Shown here in pieces: positions 54,143 through 62,319 of a stretch of DNA of 64,000 nucleotides (position 1 is its first letter; every line of letters begins with the position of its first letter). The position numbers were made by a program, and so were the translations under genes. Where the stretch lies: positions 62,001-126,000 of the forward strand of contig JAKVON010000005.1 in the NCBI GenBank assembly GCA_022482785.1, read 5' to 3'. Under the pieces are notes generated by a model. The model was given only the letters and a program-made list of their open reading frames with translations, did no database searches and was not told the DNA's origin. This DNA comes from Atopobiaceae bacterium. GTDB taxonomy: Bacteria > Actinomycetota > Coriobacteriia > Coriobacteriales > Atopobiaceae.

Positions 54143-54530
54143 CCAGACGTCAGCGCCATATGACCTCACCGTCTCTCAGGTCATTTCCGAGGAACGCAGG
54201 GCTTCCTATCCGTACCCGCTCAGGGTCCAGGACAGGAGGGCGCTGTTCGATGAATGGTGCTCAAAGAATCCCGACGCGCTGCGCGAGATCGAGTCGCATG
54301 CGATGGCCATCGAGGGTCTCGGTCGCAGGGTTTCTGCCAAATGGCTCATAGAGTTCCAGCGCTACGAGGGAAGGGCGACTCTCCACGGAGTCCCGTTCTG
54401 CGACATGCAGGGGATGGGAAGGTGCTACGCGATAAACAACACGGACACGCCCCTCCTGGCGCGCTGGCTCAAGGCCCGACATCCCCAGATGAGGATCGAC
54501 ACGAGGAGGTCCATGTATGACGAAGCATAG
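54132..54530 (+). CDS. Hypothetical early protein (132 residues)
   Basis: Starts MSLDQTSAPYDLTVSQVISE. The middle, LREIESHAMAIEGLGRRVSA then KWLIEFQRYEGRATLHGVPF, resembles small phage DNA-associated proteins of unknown function. It overlaps both neighbours (11 and 14 bases). No catalytic motif found. Confidence 0.65.
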   Translation: MSLDQTSAPYDLTVSQVISEERRASYPYPLRVQDRRALFDEWCSKNPDALREIESHAMAIEGLGRRVSAKWLIEFQRYEGRATLHGVPFCDMQGMGRCYAINNTDTPLLARWLKARHPQMRIDTRRSMYDEA

Positions 54531-54840
54531 CCGGCATTGCGCGATCTGCGGAAAGAGGATGGAAGACGATGAGAAGGGTTGGGTGAGGATCTCTCCCGTG
54601 AGGTCCGGAAGACCAAGCGACCAGGACAGCAAGTTCGCATGTCCGCAGTGCGCTGGAGACGGCGGCAAGGAGGCGGTCAAGTCTTGGACACTCGAATCAG
54701 AGCTCAAGCATGCATGGTCGGCAGCGAACGCCATCCATCCTCTCGAGGCGAGAGACCACATAGAGAGGGCTCTCGCCCTTGTGGGCATCCAATTACCCGA
54801 AGAGGCGAGAAACGACTTCTCAGGCGGCGAGAAGCGATGA
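54517..54840 (+). CDS. Zinc-ribbon early protein (107 residues)
   Basis: CAICGK near residue 8 and CPQCAG near residue 43 form a probable four-cysteine zinc site. A helical C-terminal half (SELKHAWSAANAIHPLEARD) follows. It overlaps the previous gene by 14 bases, and its TGA overlaps the next ATG. Probably a nucleic-acid-binding phage protein; the exact role is unknown. Confidence 0.65.
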   Translation: MTKHSRHCAICGKRMEDDEKGWVRISPVRSGRPSDQDSKFACPQCAGDGGKEAVKSWTLESELKHAWSAANAIHPLEARDHIERALALVGIQLPEEARNDFSGGEKR

Positions 54841-55046
54841 AAGAGAGGACGGTCTCCATCCCCGTAGAGGGTCACGAGCTCGTGCTGATGGAGGACGGGA
54901 CCTTCTGCGACCGACACATCGTGGACAGGGACCGGCCCGGAGGCATGGACGTGTTCGCGAGACACCCGCTCGGAAGGTTCGATGACATTCAGGCGGCGCG
55001 CAGGGCCTGGGAGCTCAGGCTGTCGGCGCTCGGAATAGGGATCTAG
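54837..55046 (+). CDS. Hypothetical early protein (69 residues)
   Basis: Short alpha/beta protein beginning MKERTVSIPVEGHELVLMED, with RHPLGRFDDIQAARRAWELR as a helix. The ATG overlaps the upstream stop (ATGA). No family recognised. Confidence 0.55.
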   Translation: MKERTVSIPVEGHELVLMEDGTFCDRHIVDRDRPGGMDVFARHPLGRFDDIQAARRAWELRLSALGIGI

Positions 55047-55055
55047 GTGGTATGG

Positions 55056-55322
55056 ATGCCAGACGAAAAGAAACCGATAGACACGGGATCGATGATGAGC
55101 CCAGAGGAGTACGAGCTCCTTACCGGACGACCGGCGCCGGGGGTCAAGCCAAATCTCAAGACGTACACGTTCGAGTTCGACCGATCAGACCATGTGCTCG
55201 CCGCCCCATACAAGATCGTGGTCGTCTGCGATCCGAAGGACGACAGACCTTACGAGCTCGTCAGCAAGCTCATCAGGGGGCAGGGGTGGCACGGGAACCT
55301 GTCCGTATCCGGATCTATGTAG
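55056..55322 (+). CDS. Hypothetical early protein (88 residues)
   Basis: MPDEKKPIDTGSMMSPEEYE, then a beta-rich segment KTYTFEFDRSDHVLAAPYKI. The ATG at 55056 was chosen because AGGTGG lies 5 bases before it; a GTG at 55047 is in frame. Sits 15 bases before the ParB-like gene. Unknown family. Confidence 0.6.
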   Translation: MPDEKKPIDTGSMMSPEEYELLTGRPAPGVKPNLKTYTFEFDRSDHVLAAPYKIVVVCDPKDDRPYELVSKLIRGQGWHGNLSVSGSM

Positions 55323-55337
55323 AAGGGAAGATGCGAA

Positions 55338-56624
55338 ATGGCAAACATGACGAAGAGGGCCGTCGCGCTTTGCGACCTGTCCCCAAGCGACCTTAATCCA
55401 CGCAAGGACTTCGGAGACATCCACGCGCTGGCGAACGCGATCCGCGCGACCGGAGGAGAGCCGGTCAACCCGATCGTCGCTGTCAAGGACGGGACGAAGT
55501 TCCGGATCGTCGACGGCGAGAGACGGTACCGCGCACTCGAGGAGATCTACGGAGAGACTGACCCCGACCACCTCGTGGACATACTCGAGGCTTGCGACTA
55601 CGACGATGCGCTCGACCTCATAGCGATGATCGCGACCGACTCGAAGCAGAGGCTCACAGAGAAGGAGATAGCGGCAGGAGTCCAGGGAGCGTTCAAGCTC
55701 GACATCGATGGGGACTTCGTCGCCCTCGCGACGAACAGGAACCCGGACTCGATCAAGCGCGCCCGTAAGGTGTTCGAGACGCACAAGAACGACGAGGTAC
55801 CACTCCAGGCGACCTTCGACGCGATGATCATCGCGGGAGAGTTCGACGACCCCGACGAGCAGCGGGAGATCATCGAGTCAGAGGGCTCCTACTACACACC
55901 CAAACAGGTCGCCGACCGGATCCGCAAGAAGCACAAGTCGGCCAAGAAGATAAGCGACATGAAGGATGCGATCTGTCTCCCGGATTCGTGCTTCGAGGAC
56001 GATGACGACCCAGACTACAGGGCATCCGACGTGGGCCTCACATACGTCTCGGAGATAAGGTCCGTCAAGGCAGCCAAGGAGTTCGCGAAGGAGCGCGAGC
56101 AGGACGTACCAGGAGACCACGAATGGCACGTGTACGTGACGTCATCTGGCGGGACCCTGAGGGTCTACGAGAAGGAGAAGGGCAAGAAGAAGGGGAAGGA
56201 CAAGAGGAAGGTCGAGGCCGAGCGCAGGCAGCAGAGGATCGATGCGAACCTCACCCTCATCTATTCGATGATGACACGCTCGTCCGAGTACCTCGCGGCT
56301 GAGCTCGCCGGGGGAAAGAGGCTCCAGCACCTCATGTCGGTGGTGTCGGAGGACAGATACAAATGCAACCAGATCAAGAAGGTTTCAGGAGACCTGTACG
56401 AGCTCCAGGCTGGATCAGACCCGTCGTTGCACGAGCAGGCAAAGTGGATAGACCAGGGAATCACATCGAACGACTGGCAGATGGTTGGCGGATATGACCT
56501 CTCATGGGGATCAGGCGCAAAGAGCGTCGTGAGGATGTGGGACGTCGCCGTGCTCGAGGGCATGGAGGCAACCGAGGAAGACTCGAACCTCGCAAAGAGC
56601 GTGCGCACTGGGAAGCTGGCCTGA
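55338..56624 (+). CDS. ParB/Spo0J-like N-terminal domain protein
   Basis: A 428-residue protein. Residues 1-80 match the ParB N-terminal domain: LSPSDLNPRKDFGDIHALAN, PIVAVKDGTKFRIVDGERRY, RALEEIYG. Residues about 95-190 form a helical region that could hold the helix-turn-helix; a Lys-rich stretch near 280 (EKEKGKKKGKDKRKVEAERR) and an acidic C-terminal half follow. No ParA partner is adjacent, so partition is not certain; phage ParB-like proteins may be nucleases or CTP-dependent regulators. GAAGGGAAGATGCGAA precedes the ATG. Confidence 0.78.
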   Translation: MANMTKRAVALCDLSPSDLNPRKDFGDIHALANAIRATGGEPVNPIVAVKDGTKFRIVDGERRYRALEEIYGETDPDHLVDILEACDYDDALDLIAMIATDSKQRLTEKEIAAGVQGAFKLDIDGDFVALATNRNPDSIKRARKVFETHKNDEVPLQATFDAMIIAGEFDDPDEQREIIESEGSYYTPKQVADRIRKKHKSAKKISDMKDAICLPDSCFEDDDDPDYRASDVGLTYVSEIRSVKAAKEFAKEREQDVPGDHEWHVYVTSSGGTLRVYEKEKGKKKGKDKRKVEAERRQQRIDANLTLIYSMMTRSSEYLAAELAGGKRLQHLMSVVSEDRYKCNQIKKVSGDLYELQAGSDPSLHEQAKWIDQGITSNDWQMVGGYDLSWGSGAKSVVRMWDVAVLEGMEATEEDSNLAKSVRTGKLA

Positions 56625-56625
56625 C

Positions 56626-56988
56626 ATGGACACAACCTCCGAATCCTGCAGGTCCCACTTCGAGTCATGCGGGCTTAACTACGAGGGACTGCGCAAGGAT
56701 GACATATGGCTGCTCCAGGCGATCCTAGCCAGGTCGGTTAGGACGTCCGATTCCACGACCATAGACGACCTCCACATTAGCAGGAAGGTCGACATCAAGA
56801 CCAACGATGATGGCAGCCTCATCGGGGCCTACATCTACATCAGCGGATCCTACTTCAAGAAAAGGGAGGCCGTCTCGTTCAACGAGGACGGCTTCATCGG
56901 ATTCTGCGGATGGGCCGACAGCAACAACAGCAGGCCAATCTACGAGGGGTTCGAGGCATGGGTCGACCAAGTCTCGGGCCTCGTGTGA
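56626..56988 (+). CDS. Hypothetical protein (120 residues)
   Basis: Begins MDTTSESCRSHFESCGLNYE; the C-terminal half looks beta-rich (GAYIYISGSYFKKREAVSFN; EDGFIGFCGWADSNNSRPIY). It starts one base after the ParB-like gene stop, so it is coupled to it. Family not recognised. Confidence 0.6.
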   Translation: MDTTSESCRSHFESCGLNYEGLRKDDIWLLQAILARSVRTSDSTTIDDLHISRKVDIKTNDDGSLIGAYIYISGSYFKKREAVSFNEDGFIGFCGWADSNNSRPIYEGFEAWVDQVSGLV

Positions 56989-56989
56989 C

Positions 56990-57184
56990 ATGGCTTCCAG
57001 GACGAGGGGGACGGGAAGGGTGTCACCCGACGACCTGAACGTCGCAATGTCGCTGCATGCGGAGGGCCTCAGCTGGGATGAGGCAGCAAGAAGGATAGGG
57101 ATATCCGTACGGCACCTATTGAGGGTCAGAAGCGGATTGACATCCACCAGAGGAGGTGATGGTTCGTGCCGAGGAACCGGATGA
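56990..57184 (+). CDS. Small HTH protein (64 residues)
   Basis: RVSPDDLNVAMSLHAEGLSW then DEAARRIGISVRHLLRVRSG is a recognisable helix-turn-helix of the resolvase/Hin-like kind. It starts one base after the previous stop. Its end overlaps the following gene by 19 bases. Likely a DNA-binding helper of the replication protein next to it. Confidence 0.6.
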   Translation: MASRTRGTGRVSPDDLNVAMSLHAEGLSWDEAARRIGISVRHLLRVRSGLTSTRGGDGSCRGTG

Positions 57185-57780
57185 TCAGCAAGGAGTTCTG
57201 GGACTCCGAGGACATGGCGTCATGCTCTCGAGACGCCCAGCTTCTTGCGATAGCCCTGCTCAACTACGCAGACGATTCGGGACGCCTGATGCTCAGCTCT
57301 TCGAGGTTCGGGTGCAAGAAGCTGCGTTCATTCCTCTTCAGCTTCGGTGAGACGACCGACGACGAGATCCTAGAGCTCGTGAGGGAGCTCATGCAGGTCG
57401 ACTTCCTCCGAGCGTGGTCGTCACGTGGTGACATCTATGCGGAGATATCGACCTTCGGCCAGTATCAGTCGATCAACAAGCCCACGCCATCCAGGCTCCC
57501 GGTTCCCCCGTGGATGGAGCAGGGAGAGGGCACGGAGATCTGCGCCGAAGACGTGAGGCCAACCGATTCTGAGGTCTCTGACTCAACGGATGAAGATGTC
57601 GAAAAGTACGACTCCCGTAACGCTACTGAACAACTACGGGAGGACTACCAACCAAAAGAAAAGAAAGGAAGAGAAGAGAAGGACGGACGTCTTCAGACGT
57701 ACGTCCGTCCTTCTCGTCACGTTAAGGGAGACAGGTGCGGGCCTCAGATTGTCGAAAACAAGAGATCTGGATTCTCGTAG
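57166..57780 (+). CDS. Phage replication-organizer-like protein
   Basis: A 204-residue protein with a GTG start at 57166 (AGGAGGTGATG upstream). MISKEFWDSEDMASCSRDAQ and LLAIALLNYADDSGRLMLSS resemble the N-terminal winged helix of phage DnaD-like or replisome organizers; ISTFGQYQSINKPTPSRLPV is the family's conserved link. The C-terminal half is charged and low complexity, and its DNA contains a 15-bp perfect inverted repeat that might be an origin element, as in other phage initiator genes. No partner DnaC-like ATPase is adjacent. Confidence 0.7.
   Translation: MPRNRMISKEFWDSEDMASCSRDAQLLAIALLNYADDSGRLMLSSSRFGCKKLRSFLFSFGETTDDEILELVRELMQVDFLRAWSSRGDIYAEISTFGQYQSINKPTPSRLPVPPWMEQGEGTEICAEDVRPTDSEVSDSTDEDVEKYDSRNATEQLREDYQPKEKKGREEKDGRLQTYVRPSRHVKGDRCGPQIVENKRSGFS
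57676..57715. repeat. Perfect 15-bp inverted repeat inside the replication gene
   Basis: GAGAAGGACGGACGT (57676-57690) and its exact complement at 57701-57715 enclose CTTCAGACGT. It lies in the low-complexity 3' half of the gene. No T-tract follows, so it is not an obvious terminator. Candidate origin or regulatory hairpin. Confidence 0.5.
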
Positions 57781-57822
57781 GGATCTCCTGGAGGCTTGGA
57801 CACCGACGGAGGGGAAATCGAC

Positions 57823-58101
57823 TTGGGACTCGATGCTTTGAACGACAAGGAACTCGCAGACCTGGAGAGGATCAGGAGCTCGTCGAGGATAGCGAGGGAC
57901 GTGCTCTCCAACTCGCTCGACTGGATATCCGGGATGCACGAATGGTGCGACCAGCACGGAAGGCATGACACGGGGCTCATAAGCATCAGCCACGAGACCG
58001 TAGACAGGATCGAGGGAGACATGGCCACAGCGATCGCGACCCTTTCGTTCGGAATAGGAGACTCCGGGTCTCCGGATGGAGGTGAATCCCATGGGGAGTA
58101 A
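57823..58101 (+). CDS. Hypothetical protein (92 residues)
   Basis: Helical protein: GLDALNDKELADLERIRSSS, DVLSNSLDWISGMHEWCDQH. The TTG at 57823 was chosen because GGAGGGG lies 8 bases before it; another TTG at 57796 is in frame. The end overlaps the next gene by 11 bases. Unknown family. Confidence 0.55.
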   Translation: MGLDALNDKELADLERIRSSSRIARDVLSNSLDWISGMHEWCDQHGRHDTGLISISHETVDRIEGDMATAIATLSFGIGDSGSPDGGESHGE

Positions 58102-58294
58102 AGGGATCGTCTGCGACCCGAAGATGGTCGCATTCAGGCATGCGTGCGTGGAGGTCGTGACGAACGACTGGCATTCGCTCGAAGAGGTCAAATGGGATGG
58201 ATCGACGTTCGCTGGCTGGTCCGATGACGAGGAGTTCAGGTCAGAGCTCGGGAGATTCATCGTCAAGAGGGACGTCGGTGGGTTCGATGCCTAA
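58091..58294 (+). CDS. Hypothetical protein (67 residues)
   Basis: MGSKGIVCDPKMVAFRHACV, then WDGSTFAGWSDDEEFRSELG. GGAGGTG stands 6 bases before the ATG at 58091; an ATG at 58076 is in frame without a site. Its stop overlaps the tyrosine integrase start by 8 bases, so it might be an excisionase-like helper by position, though no HTH is visible. Confidence 0.55.
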   Translation: MGSKGIVCDPKMVAFRHACVEVVTNDWHSLEEVKWDGSTFAGWSDDEEFRSELGRFIVKRDVGGFDA

Positions 58295-59483
58295 GGTCGT
58301 CATCAAGCACGACAGGGACGGGATCAGGTTCTGTCAGCCATACCTGGGTATCAACCGGGTCACCGGAAGACCGCTCCGTCCATACAAGCGCTTCCCCCAG
58401 GCGGAATCAGACGAGGAGGCGGCCGTCCTCGCAGAGCGGTGGATGGAGGGCATCACCGCTGCGTCGAAAGTCGGGACCAGCAGGAGGTTCGGAGAGCTCA
58501 TGGAGCTCTACGTCTCCGGGCTCGATCGCACGGGGACGAGCCCCAACACGATCAGGACCTACAGGACGATCCTGAGGTGCTACGTGGGGCCCAGGATAGG
58601 GTCCAGGACGATAGACGACCTGACCCCCATGGACTTCGCCATGCTACAGGATGACGTCCTGGAGCATGGATCGAAGACCGGTGGGAGGATATCGGGATCT
58701 ACCGTCTCGCGCATGCACTGGTTCCTGTCCGGGGCCTTCAAATACTTCTGCTCGATCGGACTTGCCGACTCGAACCCGGTCTCGATGATTGACAAGCCAT
58801 CTCCAGGATCAGGAGACGCGACGGCCTACGACTGGGAGGAGTTCGAAGCCCTAAGCACGACCCTGGAGTCTGAGCTGGAAGACAGCTCTTCCACCAGATC
58901 TGCCAGATACAGGAGAAACCGTCTGATGGCAGCTTGGATAGCCCTTCACACGGGACTCAGGGTAGGAGAGGTATGCGCGCTCAGGAGATGCGACGTGATC
59001 GTTCCGAGGTCGATGGTGTCCGTCAGCGCGACCGTCGTCGAGATGAAGGGAAAAGGCGCCGTTAGGAAGCCGATCCCGAAGACTTTGACGTCCAGGAGGA
59101 ACGTCTCCGTGACGAAGTCAGACCTCGAGACGATAAAGGTCCATGTCGACTGGCAGAGATCGTATCTAGGGAAATCAGGAAAGAACACACCGATCTGCAC
59201 CGTGGACGGATCGTTCATGCGCCCATCGACCGTCTCACGAGCGTTCTCGGAGATCAGGGACGAGATAGGGCTGCCGCCCGACACCAGCTTCCACACGCTT
59301 CGCCACACGCACGCCACGTGGCTTCTCGTGTCCGGGATGGACCCGAAGACCGTGGCGGAGAGGCTTGGACACGCGAACGTCACGACCCTACTGCGTCTCT
59401 ACGCACACGTCCTCCCGGGACGAGATGCCCAGGCCGCGGAGGCGTTCTCAAGCCTAAGCGAGAGGGCGGTGAAAGGACTGTGA
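58287..59483 (+). CDS. Tyrosine recombinase (phage integrase family)
   Basis: A 398-residue recombinase. The N-terminal part has an arm-type region and a SAM-like core-binding domain (RRFGELMELYVSGLDRTGTS). The catalytic domain has all key residues: Arg in HTGLRVGEVCAL, HxxR in SFHTLRHTHATWLL, His in RLGHANVTTLL and the nucleophile in RLYAHVLPG. It is transcribed with the early genes in the middle of the element, far from the tRNA junction, while a serine recombinase sits at the junction. It may belong to a nested element or act as a resolvase. Confidence 0.92.
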   Translation: MPKVVIKHDRDGIRFCQPYLGINRVTGRPLRPYKRFPQAESDEEAAVLAERWMEGITAASKVGTSRRFGELMELYVSGLDRTGTSPNTIRTYRTILRCYVGPRIGSRTIDDLTPMDFAMLQDDVLEHGSKTGGRISGSTVSRMHWFLSGAFKYFCSIGLADSNPVSMIDKPSPGSGDATAYDWEEFEALSTTLESELEDSSSTRSARYRRNRLMAAWIALHTGLRVGEVCALRRCDVIVPRSMVSVSATVVEMKGKGAVRKPIPKTLTSRRNVSVTKSDLETIKVHVDWQRSYLGKSGKNTPICTVDGSFMRPSTVSRAFSEIRDEIGLPPDTSFHTLRHTHATWLLVSGMDPKTVAERLGHANVTTLLRLYAHVLPGRDAQAAEAFSSLSERAVKGL

Positions 59484-59507
59484 GCATGGTCCCAAAGGTC
59501 AGGTGCT

Positions 59508-59516
59508 CTGAGTGCG
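59508..59516 (+). repeat. 9-bp target-site duplication, left copy
   Basis: CTGAGTGCG, repeated exactly at 60996-61004 on the other side of the insertion sequence. Confidence 0.85.
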
Positions 59517-60995
59517 GATCGTGTCGCGAAAGTTGGTGTAGGCACGTTTCCCAGCTAGGTACTTCGGGCTAAGGGGAACGGCCATCGCCCTAGAATCTCA
59601 AACAGCGACGTATTGAGACTAGGAGAGGCGATGACCGCTATGGCAATCATAGGCGATGCGCGGGATGGTGTGACACCGGGGCTGCCCCGGTTCGATGACG
59701 GGATGGTGAATGTCGGCGAGCTGGCCAGGACGCTCGCCGAGTCGATCGTCAACGAGGTGATGGACGTCGAGGCCGACCTCGAGTGCGAGGGAGGCAACCA
59801 GAGGAACGGCTACCGCGAGCGCTCGCTGCTGACGAGCGTCGGCACGATAACCCTACGCATACCCAAGCTCAGACGCGGGTCCTACTTCCCCGAGGACGTG
59901 GTGGAGCGCTACTCCAGGACGGACCGAGCGATCGTGGCGGCCGTGGCCGAGATGGTCACCTGCGGGGTCTCGACGAGGAAGGTCGAGCGCGTGGCCGCCA
60001 AGCTCGGTGTCGACCGGCTCGGCAAGGACGCCGTCTCCCGCATGTGCGCCACGCTCGACGAGACGGTCACCGACCTGCAGGGCCGCGTCTTCCATGACCT
60101 CCGGTTCCCGTACCTGTGGCTCGACGCCACCTACATCAAGGCCAGAGAGGGCGGGCACGTCAGCTCGGTCGCGGTGGTGACGGCGATAGCGGCCGCCGAC
60201 GACGGACACCGATACCTCGTGGGCGTCGACGCCGTCGACACGGAGTCGTACGCGTCATGGCTGCTCTTCCTGCGGGGCCTGCGCGACCGCGGCGTCACGG
60301 ACACGCTCTGTGTGACTTCCGACGCGCACGAGGGCCTGAGGCACGCCATCGAGGAGACGTTCCCGGGTGCCGCCTGGCAGCGCTGCATCGTCCACCTCGA
60401 GCGAAACTGCTGCTCGCTCGCCAGGACGAGGCACCAGCGCGCCCTCGTGGGGCAGCTCCTGTCCGCCGTCTTCGCGGAGCGGGACCCAGCGCTGGTCCGC
60501 GAGCTCTACCACCTGGCGGCCGACGAGGTCGGTGCCATCTGCCCCGCGGCAGGCGAGCTTCTGGAGGATGCCGAGGCGGACGCGCTCGCCTACCTCGACT
60601 TCCCCTACGAGCACCACATACGCCTCAGGACGAACAACGTGCAGGAGCGCACCAACCGTGAGATCAAGCGCAGGAGCCGCGTCGTGCAGGTGTTCCCGTC
60701 GAGGAGGAGCCTCCTCAGGTACGTCGGTGCCGCCCTTGCCGAGATGGACGAGGCCTGGCAGTCCAGGCGCTGGTTCTCCGCAGGGTCCGTCCAGGAGGCC
60801 TTCGAGCGGGAGGAGCAGAGGAGACCTGCACCAGCACCGACCTACGAGGGGACGGCGGCCGAACACGCGGCTGCCATCATCCGGCTGGTGAAGGCCGACG
60901 GCGTTGACTCGAGGAGGAGGGCGGCATAGGATGCGTTAGTAGCAGGCGGGTTCACGGGCGAAGGCACCGCTTACACCAACTTTCAAGACGCTACC
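59517..60995 (+). mobile_element. IS256-family insertion sequence (1479 bp)
   Basis: One transposase gene flanked by terminal inverted repeats of about 27 bp: left end 59517-59543, right end 60969-60995, 21 of 27 matching, including an identical 13-bp core GAAAGTTGGTGTA. A 9-bp duplication CTGAGTGCG borders both ends, in the 8-9 bp range of IS256 elements. The intact ends, duplication and open frame suggest recent, possibly still active, insertion. Confidence 0.85.
59631..60929 (+). CDS. IS256-family (mutator-type) transposase
   Basis: A 432-residue DDE transposase. GNQRNGYRERSLLTSVGTIT is the zinc/HTH region; catalytic residues are the Asp in LWLDATYIKAREGG, the Asp in CVTSDAHEGLRHAI and the Glu in NNVQERTNREIKRRSRVVQV. 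CIVHLERNCC is the conserved C/H motif between them. The ATG at 59631 has AGGAGAGG close upstream; a TTG at 59613 is in frame. GC content is higher than in the surrounding element genes, as in the host core. Confidence 0.93.
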   Translation: MTAMAIIGDARDGVTPGLPRFDDGMVNVGELARTLAESIVNEVMDVEADLECEGGNQRNGYRERSLLTSVGTITLRIPKLRRGSYFPEDVVERYSRTDRAIVAAVAEMVTCGVSTRKVERVAAKLGVDRLGKDAVSRMCATLDETVTDLQGRVFHDLRFPYLWLDATYIKAREGGHVSSVAVVTAIAAADDGHRYLVGVDAVDTESYASWLLFLRGLRDRGVTDTLCVTSDAHEGLRHAIEETFPGAAWQRCIVHLERNCCSLARTRHQRALVGQLLSAVFAERDPALVRELYHLAADEVGAICPAAGELLEDAEADALAYLDFPYEHHIRLRTNNVQERTNREIKRRSRVVQVFPSRRSLLRYVGAALAEMDEAWQSRRWFSAGSVQEAFEREEQRRPAPAPTYEGTAAEHAAAIIRLVKADGVDSRRRAA

Positions 60996-61004
60996 CTGAG
61001 TGCG
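60996..61004 (+). repeat. 9-bp target-site duplication, right copy
   Basis: CTGAGTGCG, matching 59508-59516. Confidence 0.85.
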
Positions 61005-61251
61005 CCTGGTGCCAGTTCTGCAGGTGTTGGAACGGAGCCGTGGCCGGAACGAGAGTAGACGTCTTCCGGATCCATCTGTGCATGTACTTCGAGCCTAAGG
61101 ACGCACCGAAAAAAGCATGCAAATCAGAGGTGTGGGAAGTCTTCAGGAAATGGTTCGAATCAGGAGAGGTCAGAGCCAGATTCGAAGAGCTGACAGACAC
61201 CGAAGAAGCAAAACAGAAGTAATTATCAGGAAAACGGGAAAGGGAGGGGTT

Positions 61252-61503
61252 TTGAGCAACAAGAGAATTCCAAGCCTCGTCGAGATGCGCGGGTGCCTTG
61301 AGCCTGACCGTGTGACCAATTACGACAAGCTCTTCGGAACTCCAGAGAAGACGGCAGAGACACTGAGCCTCATTTGTTACGGATTCGAAGGCGAGTGCAT
61401 CTGCGATGAGTGCCCGATGAACGATGGGGCGGGAATTTGCCTGATGTGTGGCGACGCAGCAGCCTATCTGAGGAAGGAGGCGGACCATGGCGATAGAGGT
61501 TAA
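61252..61503 (+). CDS. Cys-rich small protein (83 residues)
   Basis: TTG start at 61252 with AGGGAGGGG just before it. [20 protein letters not shown] precedes a cysteine cluster [20 protein letters not shown], then a helix ([15 protein letters not shown]). Two CxxC pairs suggest one zinc site. Overlaps the next gene by 17 bases. Family unknown. Confidence 0.6.
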   Translation: MSNKRIPSLVEMRGCLEPDRVTNYDKLFGTPEKTAETLSLICYGFEGECICDECPMNDGAGICLMCGDAAAYLRKEADHGDRG

Positions 61504-61765
61504 GGACATCGTCGCAAAGTGGCTCGTCGAGCACGGTTACGACGGGCTTGTGGACGATTACGGATGCGGGTGCGACGTCGATGACTTGATGCCGTGCTGC
61601 GATGACTGCTGCATCACATGCGAGGCCGCTACAAAGACTGACTGCTCCACGTGTGCGAAGCAGGACGAGTGCTTCGAGCAGGAGGACTGCAAACAGCCAT
61701 GGTTGATGATTTCCGGGCACCAAAAGTGCTCGAGATACGTGAAAGAGGTGACAGATGGGGAGTGA
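61487..61765 (+). CDS. Very Cys-rich small protein (92 residues)
   Basis: Contains about 15 cysteines, e.g. [20 protein letters not shown] and [20 protein letters not shown], giving room for two or more metal sites. The N terminus [20 protein letters not shown] is helical. It overlaps both neighbours. No family recognised; similar small Cys-rich proteins are frequent in phage accessory blocks. Confidence 0.65.
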   Translation: MAIEVKDIVAKWLVEHGYDGLVDDYGCGCDVDDLMPCCDDCCITCEAATKTDCSTCAKQDECFEQEDCKQPWLMISGHQKCSRYVKEVTDGE

Positions 61766-62003
61766 CCATGTTACCGACCCCGGGAAAAAGGTCGGGCTCA
61801 AGCCATGTCCGTTCTGCGGATCGTTAGGCGGAGAGGCTGTGACGCTCCATTACCAAATCTGGTGTAACGACGCGAGGCATGAGGACGACGAGCACACCAT
61901 CTGGTTTGTCTCATGCGAAAAGTGTGGGATGGAAGGGCCTCGCAAGTGGTCGAGGAAAGAGGCCATTGACGCATGGAACAGGAGGCATGTGCATGAAGCA
62001 TGA
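61755..62003 (+). CDS. Lar-like restriction-alleviation zinc protein
   Basis: An 82-residue protein with the Lar pattern: [20 protein letters not shown], a second pair [14 protein letters not shown] and the ending [11 protein letters not shown]. Lar of the Rac prophage modulates type I restriction in E. coli; most family members are uncharacterised phage proteins. It overlaps both neighbours by about 11 bases. Confidence 0.75.
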   Translation: MGSDHVTDPGKKVGLKPCPFCGSLGGEAVTLHYQIWCNDARHEDDEHTIWFVSCEKCGMEGPRKWSRKEAIDAWNRRHVHEA

Positions 62004-62319
62004 GTCCAAGATTCCGATCGCGATAAACGCCAAAGTGAGCAAGTTTGACCACGAGGCGTTCATCGGAGAGGGCGGAACCTTCTATGCCGTAAGCAAGGAG
62101 AGGTATTCGCTCGAAGAGGCCACAGCGATAGCAGAGAGGGAACTCGAGTGCCCTGTGGTGCTGCTCGAAGTGGATTGGGTAGCGAGACACCGAGCCGGCA
62201 TAGACGATTGGGGAGATCCGCGCGTCGGGTGGTGGCTTGATGATGGACCACTTCCGAGGAGCTGCCCTGTGTGGTCTTTCGAGCCACGCGACTCTAGAAG
62301 GGATGGAGATGCAGCATGA
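61993..62319 (+). CDS. Hypothetical protein (108 residues)
   Basis: [46 protein letters not shown] lies 8 bases before the ATG at 61993; an ATG at 61987 is too close to it. Trp/Arg-rich C-terminal half (VDWVARHRAGIDDWGDPRVG). No family recognised. Confidence 0.6.
   Translation: MKHESKIPIAINAKVSKFDHEAFIGEGGTFYAVSKERYSLEEATAIAERELECPVVLLEVDWVARHRAGIDDWGDPRVGWWLDDGPLPRSCPVWSFEPRDSRRDGDAA

Larger units (their letters stand above)
59486..61222 (+). pseudogene. Zinc-ribbon gene split by an IS insertion
   Basis: The 5' fragment (59486-59516) reads MVPKVRCSEC; the 3' fragment resumes at 61005. Removing the IS and one copy of the 9-bp target gives an uninterrupted 82-residue frame: KVRCSECAWCQFCRCWNGAV, then TRVDVFRIHLCMYFEPKDAP and a helical tail to the stop at 61222. 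Six or seven cysteines in the first half suggest a metal-binding protein like its small neighbours. An internal GTG at 61040 could still express the tail. Confidence 0.75.

Noticed and set aside
57590-57841. Second frame downstream in the replication gene as a frameshift continuation
   Set aside because: No similarity to a replication protein C terminus and no ribosome site; it is a lysine/arginine-rich shadow of the low-complexity region.
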